A stretch of DNA of 26,475 bases. Source: Branchiostoma floridae. Taxonomy: Eukaryota; Chordata; Leptocardii; Amphioxiformes; Branchiostomatidae. Where the stretch lies: positions 4,164,584-4,191,058 of the forward strand of contig NC_049983.1 in assembly GCF_000003815.2 (NCBI RefSeq), read 5' to 3'. Every line of letters begins with the position of its first letter. Position 1 is the first letter of the stretch. The notes beneath the pieces were generated by a model. It saw only the letters and a program-made list of their open reading frames with translations. It made no database searches and was not told the DNA's origin. The position numbers were made by a program, and so were the translations under genes. Positions 19,084 through 26,475 of the stretch are shown in pieces.

Positions 19084-20106
19084 CTACAAACCACATATGA
19101 GATACATGTATGATATGTATTTTCTAAAAGCGGTCTTCTCTGCACTGAGCACCTCTTGGATGGTAATCTACAGTCAGTACAAAATATTTCTTAGCCCCCA
19201 TAAGTCCATAAGACGCTAAAATGTTCAATTAGTAAATTTCTTGTTTTGTCTTTAACGTGTTAATCCCTCTAACTCTAAAACATCTAAACCAGACTACCAC
19301 CTTTTTTTCTTCAAAATGGCAGCCAGTGAAATCGCACCTGTGTATACCGATGTTTCCGATAACTCGTTAGACACAAAAGACACATCTCCCTAAAGTGGTG
19401 GCATACAAATATGTGGGCAATATATAAAAATGAGGTAAAAGTGTTCCTCACTACATATCATTTTCACTGACCTGTAACTATGCAAAATAATGCAAACACA
19501 CTTTCCAGTACCATGTCATGAAGCAAGTAGAAACAATGTTGTGACGTATTACCAGTATTATGTCAATTGAAAGGTACATAAACAGTAAATAAGATTCTTG
19601 CAATTCAGAACAACATTACAAACGAGTTCGAGAAACATATACCTTGGCCAAAGATGATTTAACCTTTATGATAAAGGTTTTTAATTGATGTGCAAATAAG
19701 GTACCTATTCGATAGTCATATCAGCTGACATTCTCCACTGAGAAACACCCCTCACAAATCATTCTTACGTTTTGACGTTTGAGATATAACCTTTACACAC
19801 AGCAAAAAGTTTGCAACATTTGGGGAGCTTCGAGACGTTCTTGGTCTCTTCTTCAACCCGCAGATCTCGTTTTGGAGTTAGGGTCTTCATTTGCATAAAT
19901 AATGTCTATCGTTGTTGTTTCCGCAGTATTTTGGCAAATTATTGATCATGACATGGGCTATCTAGATATTAAAATCATGACAATCGATATCTCAGCCCCT
20001 TTTTATGTTTCAAATCACAGTATTAAAAAATTGGCCCATATAGGTAAAAATATCTGTCAGGGCCTATCTTTACGAGCCCAAGAGCTGGGTAGATTCTGAC
20101 TACAGC
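19084..20106. other. Intron sequence without a recognisable gene
   Basis: A hairpin AACCTTTATGATAAAGGTT lies at about 19661-19680. One ATTTGCATAAATAATGTC word at about 19890 suggests a decayed piece of the modular repeat. The 65-residue frame at 19902-20099 has no features I recognise. Confidence 0.5.
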
Positions 20107-20330
20107 AAATAAATGAATGAAAGACCTTTATTGTACATTATTCTAAAAAATATTGCAAGCTAAATACGGGTTAAAGCGATAAAGGCACAATTTAATATAA
20201 GAAATGCGATATTTCTGTACATCTACAGCCTATAATATTCTAGTATGTACAGGTTCAACTTCTTAACGCTCCTTGAGACAGTTTTATCTAGACAGGCCGA
20301 CATTTACTTGAGAGCAAATGCAGCATTTTT
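20107..20330 (-). mobile_element. Probable LINE 3' tail, minus strand
   Basis: On the minus strand it ends TGTACAATAAAGGTCTTTCA then TTCATTTATT: a polyadenylation-like AATAAA followed by a short TTCA repeat, as at the LINE tail at 10665. No coding part is left. Confidence 0.4.
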
Positions 20331-20439
20331 CAGCCATCTCCCTCCCCATGCTAAAAAAGCTGTTCTAAAGTCACCAATTTGAAAAAGCACTTTTACTAAT
20401 GAGAGTTTAACCCAAAAATGTATCTTACAAAATTACCCC

Positions 20440-20990
20440 GTGTAAGAATGGACTCCAGTGCACTCCATGTGAATTTGTACAATAGACCAGTCCAGAAATA
20501 CTCCCACTGAAAACATGGGCTTTTGAAGAAACCGAATCCAAAACTGAATTAAGCAAAAAAAGGTCCTCCCGTGCATGTAGTATAAGGTATAATAGACTAG
20601 TCCAAAAACACATCCACAAAAAAATGGAATTTCGAATAAACACCCGTCCAAAACTGAATTTGAAAAAATTCCCCTCCGTGTGTAGACTCTTCCTCTGATA
20701 CCCTATATTAAATGGAGAAGTCCACATATACATCCATTAAAATAGGACATTGACATAATCTCCAAAGTAAAAAAGATCTTTAACAATACCCTCTATGTGC
20801 AAGAATGGACTCTTCCAGCACATCCCATGTAAAATTGCAATTTCGAGCAGTCCAAAAATAACCCCACTGAAAGATTTTGACACGGTCACCAACGTCCAAA
20901 AATGAATTCTAAAAAGCCCCCCCCCCCGTGCAAGAATGGACTCTTCGAGCACACCCCATGTAAAATTGCAAAATAGACCAGTTCAAAAAT
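20440..20990. repeat. Degenerate tandem array, about 110-140 bp x 5
   Basis: GTGYAAGAATGGACTC-like landmarks occur near 20440, 20569, 20678, 20797 and 20938. Units share TCCATGTAAAATTG, AATAGACCAGTCC and CCCCACTGAAA. Frames through it are not coding. Confidence 0.7.
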
Positions 20991-21455
20991 ACCCCCCAAA
21001 ATGGATTAAAAACGTTTACATGAATGTTTTCTGTAAGAAAATACCAAGTCGTGATGAAATCTGAGTGAAAATGAGCTGCTAATAAGTTTCATCATGATTT
21101 TGTCGGCCATCTTGGATTTTGACCAATTACGTCATCACATTAGCAAAATTTATGAATATTTCATTATATATGTTCACTAAAAATGTTAGATATTAAAGAA
21201 ATATTAACGATATATATTAAAGAAGCATACCTTAGCAAGAAAATCTTCATATCTCATTGTTTAAATAAGAATTAGTGATGATTGTAAAATATGCTTTTCA
21301 GAAACCATTGTGGCCATGGCAACACGAAAAATTATAAACTCAATTTTTCTTGTAAATTGTTGCCAACAATATTCTATGAAAAGTTACCAAGTTACGTTGT
21401 TTTAGCAAAAGGCGTTTGGTAGCTATACGACGTCAAAGTTGGCGCAGGCAATTAG
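20991..21455 (-). repeat. TGACGTCA-bearing interspersed repeat, reversed copy
   Basis: It contains CGGCCATCTTGGATTTTGAC then CAATTACGTCATCAC (about 21103-21138), the complement of the CCAAGATGG and TGACGTCA block of copies 2 and 3. Near its right end the complement reads GCGCCAACTTTGACGTCGTA, matching the early part of copy 3. The outer TTAACCCTATTC start is not found. Confidence 0.55.
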
Positions 21456-21930
21456 AACGTTTGCTCTTGATTTAAGAATGTAAATCTTACAGATATTTCT
21501 AGGCAATAAAGTGAGCAAAGTGTATTTGGTATAAGAATATATATCTTACAGATGAGAAAACATTTCTAGGTAATAAGAATTTATCTCTAGAAGTAAGAAT
21601 AGCGTTCTAGGTGTAAGAATATAAAATCTTAGAGATAAGGATATAAATGTTAGAGATAAAAAAAGATTTCTCTTAAGGAAAGAAAAAAGTTATTGATATA
21701 AAGTTAAGAACAAAAATCTAAGAATATAGCTCTAGAAGTAAAACCGTTTTCTTTATTTAAGACATAGATCGTACAGATAAGAAAACATGTCTAGGTGAAA
21801 AGAATTTAGATCTTAGTTTGAGAAAAATGTTCTTGATATTAGAACATGTATCTTAGACGTAAGAAACATTACTATTAGGCAGTAAGAACGTATCTCTCAA
21901 AGTAAGAAAATTATTCCATGTCTGAAAGCA
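21455..21930. repeat. Degenerate short-period array built on TAAGAAT / ATCTTA
   Basis: TAAGAAT or a variant occurs about a dozen times, alternating with ATCTTA-AGA and TTCTAGGT words every 25-45 bp. Neighbouring words are partly inverted copies of each other. There is no coding potential. Confidence 0.65.
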
Positions 21931-22146
21931 GAAACCCAGATGCAGATATCTGCATTGAGAAAAAAAAACGTCAGGTCATTTGGTTATAACACCAAGGGTA
22001 CAGGAGCCAAAAGATGTATTTTTTTGGTCACAAAATGGCCAAGAAACTGCAAGCATTGTATTGTACTGTATACCAAAGGTGTCAATAGAAAAACATCGCA
22101 TTTCAATCCACAGAATACAAAGAATATAAAGTTATTGGTCTCTTAC

Positions 22147-22272
22147 AGCAGTTTCGTTCGTCGGTGTCGTCATCGTCCCCACAGTCCACGGTGCCATCAC
22201 AGACATTGCATTCTGGGATACATTTTCCGCTGTAAGGACAAATGATCTCATCCTCTTCACATAGACGTTTTT
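22147..22272 (-). CDS. LDL-receptor class A exon with an extra cysteine
   Basis: Internal exon of 126 bp, phase 1-1, with acceptor TTGTCAG and a strong donor T|GTAAGA. It encodes an LDLa module: C1-EEDEII-C2-PYSGK-C3-IPE, then C4-DGTVD-C5[11 protein letters not shown]6. A seventh cysteine sits between C3 and C4 (IPECNVC), where the family normally has a non-cysteine. The C5-C6 acidic loop is two residues longer than the usual DxSDE loop and very rich in Asp. LDLa modules fold around three disulfides and a calcium ion and bind extracellular ligands. This is the first LDLa after the tectonin part, so it marks the domain junction. The extra Cys could pair with another free Cys in the protein; that is inference. 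Confidence 0.88.
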
Positions 22273-22833
22273 CTGACAACAAAAAGAATTACTTAGTTGA
22301 ATCAATCAGAACAACAATTCGATGCTCGAAGTGTTTGTAACAAGGGGAGCGAAGTATAGATCTATTGTGTGTTTTTTTATAATTATACGAAATCTCACGC
22401 GCTCCTATTCCGTAAAAGGGCTAACGTTGACGTTGACAAAGTAGGATAGCTCAACAAAGTATATTGCCTAATTTTCAGAGTAATGAAATAACTACAGTAC
22501 TTTAACAACATGTAACCAGGTGCAAGTTTGAGCAATGAAGCATATAACATGGCTATCATTGAGATTCATAGATTGCTCACTCCCTTTTAGGCGAGGAACA
22601 CAAAAATGACATTTCAATTTAAATGAAGCAGACTTGTTTAGAAAACAGAATTTCAAAACATGGCAAAATGCACATTCGTTATTTTAAGATTCTTTCAACT
22701 ATTTAGTAATTTCTGTAATACATTCATGACACAAGGACATTTAGCATTAATTGATCTCAAAAAAGAGTTGCCAATATTTCTAGAAAAAAAACAATGCCTT
22801 GAGTTCTTTGATCAAACAACGGAAAAGATGTAC

Positions 22834-23145
22834 CCTTTTGTGTAGCATAGCACATCGAAAGTCCTTTCAAGCCCACTTTGCACAATTCCTCGCCTGTAGG
22901 CGTTGGTAGAACATTTGCAAACACACGGTTGTTAGAGTCTACACCCCAGACAATTCCGTCTCCCACAGCCACCTGCCGCAGATTTATCCCTGGTACATGT
23001 ACCCATTCTCTACCTGGGGAAGTTTCATTCAGAAATGTCCCTGTTCTGTGATACACAGAGCCGAACGTGTCCACCGCCCAAACTCCTGTTGTTCCCACCG
23101 ATACAGCCACGAAGCAGCCACCAATCATTTCCCAGTCGTACTTTG
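22834..23145 (-). CDS. Tectonin-blade exon encoding about two propeller blades
   Basis: Internal exon of 312 bp (104 codons), phase 1 at both ends. The acceptor is TTTTCATACAG and the chosen donor is G|GTACAT. Two tectonin blades are visible: W-EMIGG, VAVSVG, GVWAVD, GSVYHRTG; then W-VHVPGINLRQVAVG, GIVWGVD, NRVFANV. About 25 residues follow (CKVGLKGLSMCYATQ) before the exon ends and the LDLa part begins. With the exon at 25915-26067 this gives at least three blades; a complete propeller usually has about six. The donor is the least certain boundary. It was chosen because it gives phase 1 and an in-frame join to the LDLa exon at 22272. Confidence 0.85.
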
Positions 23146-23266
23146 CTGTATGAAAAAAAATGAGTTCATAATAAATAGGTCACTTGCTGTTCCTGTCAAT
23201 AAGTTATCTTTTTTACTACCGACTGGATGTCTCTGTCACTTTTCATTGCCGGTTCCGCGGCCTAGC

Positions 23267-23280
23267 ACGAAGTACTTCGT
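23267..23280. repeat. Perfect 14-bp palindrome
   Basis: ACGAAGTACTTCGT in the intron 5' of the second tectonin exon. It may be chance. Confidence 0.6.
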
Positions 23281-23539
23281 AATATATACCAACCATTTTG
23301 TCCAGAATAACGATCCCATTTTGGAGAATAGATGCATGTCATCACCACTTTTAGACAGCATTTGCAAACCTGTCCTCATTAGAAAATCTAATAAGTGTGG
23401 CAATAAAAACTATTGCCATGGCGACGTATTTATTGTTTATTAAGGATATTAAGGATATTGTTGTTGTATCTTTTCGCCTGGCTATATGTATGAATATTGT
23501 TTTACTCGATGAATGTTTTTTGGGCATTGCTGTTAACAA

Positions 23540-24330
23540 GAGATGCGATGTCTATGTCTATGCAAATAAGGTCCTCATTTGCATAAATATATCAATTGAT
23601 CTATTCTACCTAAATAACAATGTGAAAATCTTAGCAAAGAAAGCTATTGTAGCATTTTCTCATAATTTATGTAAATGAGGCGCTAATTTGCACGACTTAC
23701 GTCCGCATGTTCAACTTAAGGTACATAATGCTATCAAATGTCGCAAGTATGGAATTTTCGTCATTCAACACTATGATAACAATTTCTCATTGATTATGTA
23801 AACTAGGTTACATCTTGCATAATTGATGTCTACCAATAGTTCTCTTTTCTAGTCACATATGTCATTTTTAAGTGCCCTAGCAGTAATGAAATACTGTGAC
23901 TTAATAAACAGTGCCTCTGGTTTGCATGATAGCCCTCATTCATGAAAGGCACCTCCAAAGTTATATACATATTACAAATTGCGTTTATCCGTCAACTCCT
24001 TCCCGATTTATTCCCTTTCAAAATGATGGTGCAATTGCGCAAGCACGGAAGAATGGCTGTGAAATTTCGGTAAGTGTTGCCAATCGGATGTAACAGTAAG
24101 CCTAATATTTCTATCTTTTTGAGTTACATATGGCATATTTGAGCATTCTAACATGAAATGCAGTGTACTTATAAACTGTCCTCATTAAATATGCAAATTA
24201 GTCCCTGATTTGCATGATTATTATTTAATCATGTAGGGACTATCTGAAGCTATCTACATTCCAAATATCATGAAGATACGTCAGCCCATTCTCAAGTTAT
24301 TCCCCTCCAAAGGAATGATGCAACTACACA
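23540..24330 (+). repeat. Modular interspersed repeat array, plus orientation, no terminal tail
   Basis: TATGCAAAT, TTATGTAAAT, ATTATGTAAA and ATATGCAAAT occur at about 23558, 23668, 23793 and 24188 (110, 125 and about 3 x 132 bp). Most are followed by an inverted ATTTGCA or TTGCATAATT. It ends with CCAAATATCATGAAGATACG and TCTCAAGTTAT. Confidence 0.65.
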
Positions 24331-24839
24331 TGCCTGTGGACAAATTCACGATATTTCGGGAATTCTTGTCAGAAGGTCGCAAACTTGAGGCCCTTGACGC
24401 CCTTGAGGCGTCGCCAAAAAGTAAAATTAGAAATGTATTATTTTTTCAACAAATTGCCTGTAGAACAACTGGCAAGCGAGTTGGTTACAAAATATGCAGA
24501 ATACAAATGGTATATCAAACTAGAGTGCCACGAACAAAGACCTTCGCCAAATAAAAAAAGGGTTAGTTTGACATTTGCTTACAGAAAAGAAGTCAGACCC
24601 ATCCTGTTTACAAATAGCTAACACTATTATTCGGGCATCTCCTATTTACAATTATGCTTATCACTGTTCATTGTCACATATGTCTTTCTTGTGTTTCTTC
24701 CATGTACTTAAGCTTCTACCTGTTCCTGAATTCAATATGCAAAAAATCGCAGAAGTCCAAATATGACATTCATACCTGAGCAGTGAAGGCCATATTTGTT
24801 TCTTACTAAATTATGTTAATGTGAATTTAATCCGCTTGA

Positions 24840-25105
24840 TTTGTCTGATAATGCTCTTATTCACTAAGCATCATAACGCTACAAGTGAAATTCCCATTGA
24901 TTACCACTCAGGAATTATAGTAAAAATTGGAGTTACCACTGCAGCATCTTAGAAAGCCGCTAGGGGCCATTATTGACCTTCATTTTCCGAACCCCTACCA
25001 ACTAAACATACCCACCTACCAAATACCACCAGGATTTATCCAAGGCTTCTTGAGTTATGTTTTTTAAAGACAGTCACTCACTCACTCACTCACTCATGTG
25101 CATGA
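24840..25105 (+). repeat. Modular interspersed repeat fragment with (CACT)n
   Basis: It carries CTGCAGCATC then GCCGCTAGGGGCC (about 24941-24967), CCAAATACCACCAGGATTTA, TTCTTGAGTTATG, and a (CACT)n tract at 25072-25097. Confidence 0.6.
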
Positions 25106-25399
25106 TGATTAGAGAACGCGTTATGAACCACTAAAAACTACAATAGGACAAGACCATCAAGAATTTATAATGTCAAAACGGGCACTCAACTTACAACCAA
25201 AACAAAGGTAGACATTGTCCCTGATCAGAGGTCAGTTTATATCTTGAATAAAAGATTACACATTCTACCCAATATCTATGTAATGACGACTAACTTGGCA
25301 TAAATGAATATGACATCATGTTAATCGTCACTTTCAGTACCTGCCTGCCTAAATAATGAATATCCATTACTGGACGTATCCTTCTCCAAAGTTAGAAGT

Positions 25400-25770
25400 A
25401 AAAAGTTTCACTGCAGTTCTAAACAAGCCACCTTCACTAGTTGCTTCCTACACTATGGCCTATTCACCAAAACATCCTCAACCTGGCACCAGCAGAAAAC
25501 TTTGAACCTTTTCTACAGTGCCGCCCATTATTAAACGTTACCTTTCTTTTCAGAACTCCTACAAAACTACCAAATATCATACAAAACGATTCACAACATC
25601 TCGAGTTATCGTGTCCACAACCGCACACACGCACACACTCGCCCCGCTGCAGTCCCGAAAGAAAATGTCAGATGAACCGTTTTTTAAGAAAACCTTGGTC
25701 TCTGCAACCGCTCCTCAAATACCAAATATCATGAAATTCCATCCACAGGTGCTCGAGTTATATGCGGTGG
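25400..25770 (+). repeat. Modular interspersed repeat fragment, plus orientation
   Basis: ACCAAATATCAT occurs at about 25569 and 25720 (about 150 bp apart), each followed by TCGAGTTAT. The part at 25580-25655 (AAAACGATTCACAACATCTCGAGTTA) is the complement of the unit triplicated at 16015-16340. Confidence 0.6.
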
Positions 25771-25914
25771 GTTACATATTGGGTTAGAACACTATTTTTC
25801 TACCCAAAATATAACATTCTTGGTGAAGGTAATGATATTTCTAGCTAGGCCTACAAATGAGTACTTGATGACTATGCTGTACGGGCATTAATGTACGAAT
25901 ATATGGAATATTAC

Positions 25915-26067
25915 CTGAAATTTCACAGTAGAAAGGTGAACGCCACAATCTGCCTCTCCCTTCAACCGCCCACAGCTGCCCAGTTCTAGCGCTGACGCTG
26001 ATTTCTCTCATATCTACTGCTCCTACAGATGTCCAGTTTCCCTTTTCAAGCGTCTCCGGGCTAAAGC
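25915..26067 (-). CDS. Tectonin-blade exon (internal, phase 1-1), first visible exon of the tectonin-LDLa gene
   Basis: Internal exon of 153 bp (51 codons) between an acceptor (TCTTCGCAG) and a donor (GTAATA). The readable frame contains W-TSVGAVDMREISVS, then GQLWAVEGRGRLWRS. This is the tectonin / tachylectin-type beta-propeller blade pattern: an opening Trp, a central I-S-V strand, an L-W-A-V strand and a closing R-L-W/Y-R. One blade is encoded. Joining the phase-1 donor to the next acceptor at 23145 keeps the frame and leads straight into the next blade. The family binds glycans or lipids on surfaces (known for tachylectin-1 and fish-egg lectin); the ligand here is not deducible. Earlier blades and any signal peptide must lie to the right of the window. 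Confidence 0.82.
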
Positions 26068-26475
26068 CTGCGAAGACGAAGTTAGTGAGACATTCAACCC
26101 TGGGCGTCAATTTTTCGTCATGTATTTGCAAATTTGCAATGACATAGGCAATGGGTGTTTGTATTGGGTAACGCCATTATCATTCATATTTCTGTAAGAT
26201 CATGTATTCATATTTTAGCCATACCACAGATATGGTGAAATATATTGAATTCTTAAATTTTCTTCTTCCTTCTTTTTTTTTTTCTTTCTTTCTCCTTTCA
26301 AATCTTCAAAACGCGTTATCTCCGCGTTCCTGGACCGAATGAGTTGAAATTTGGGCCAACACCCCCAGGCTTGATGTCATTTGTTTTCATATCTCATGGA
26401 GAGTAGATTTTTTCATATCTCATGGAGAGTAGATTTTAGATCATATGCCCACATAGATTCAATAACAAGTTTGGT
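26068..26475. other. Intron sequence with a pyrimidine run and a 26-bp duplication
   Basis: A polypyrimidine stretch covers about 26261-26300. TTTCATATCTCATGGAGAGT AGATTT is present twice in tandem, with CATATC at 26388 and 26414 (period 26). No exon is recognised. Confidence 0.7.

Noticed and set aside
18836-19219. 127-residue plus-strand open frame
   Set aside because: It is a shadow of the minus-strand LDLa exon at 18955-19083, which has all six cysteines and proper splice sites.
20425-20952. Minus-strand frames of about 70-100 residues
   Set aside because: They run through a degenerate tandem array and show no domain pattern.

Overview
This is eukaryotic animal DNA, most likely from an amphioxus (Branchiostoma-like) or a similar marine invertebrate deuterostome. 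The organism is inferred from the mix of small phase-1 exons in long introns, many decayed LINEs and cut-and-paste elements, and two N gaps (3107-3379 and 17494-17593). No database search was possible. Nothing here looks bacterial: there are no operons, ribosome binding sites or CRISPR arrays.

The only recognisable host gene lies on the minus strand. Reading it 5' to 3', the exons are 26067-25915 and 23145-22834 (tectonin beta-propeller blades), then 22272-22147, 19083-18955, a partial exon 17493-17458 at a gap edge, 13781-13650, 5640-5467 and 4475-4350 (LDL-receptor class A modules). Every complete exon is flanked by AG and GT, is a multiple of three long and is phase 1 at both ends, so the chain joins in frame. 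The product is a tectonin-LDLa protein, probably secreted or extracellular. The gene starts to the right of the window, and its 3' end lies in or beyond the left gap. Two LDLa modules are odd: one has lost C2 and C5, which pair in the fold, and one has a seventh cysteine.

Almost everything else is mobile or repetitive DNA in introns. From left to right: a broken L1-like LINE (230-1129); a LINE-type 3' end (2340-2600); a hairpin-rich stretch around gap 1; a hAT-type non-autonomous element with a perfect 8-bp target duplication (4531-5214); a modular interspersed repeat (5740-6440); and a LINE C-terminus split by a 2.57-kb foldback-type element (6672-9244). The arms of that element are minisatellites of 84-85 bp and 78 bp. 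Then come a MITE-like piece (9405-9795), minus-strand LINE reverse transcriptase (9796-10600), the 3' end of another minus-strand LINE (10665-11135), a TIR element carrying a transposase-like helix-turn-helix ORF (11136-12277), and LINE endonuclease and early RT (12278-13430).

The right half holds further copies of two interspersed families. One is a modular family with ATTTGCAT/ATGCAAAT iterations and a terminal hairpin. The other begins near TTAACCCTATTCTGACC and carries TGACGTCA sites. There are also an (AC)n tract, a tRNA-like relic, and degenerate tandem arrays at 20440-20990 and 21455-21930.

The items most worth following up are the tectonin-LDLa gene with its unusual cysteine patterns, and the foldback element whose two homologous arms have been homogenised to different repeat units.
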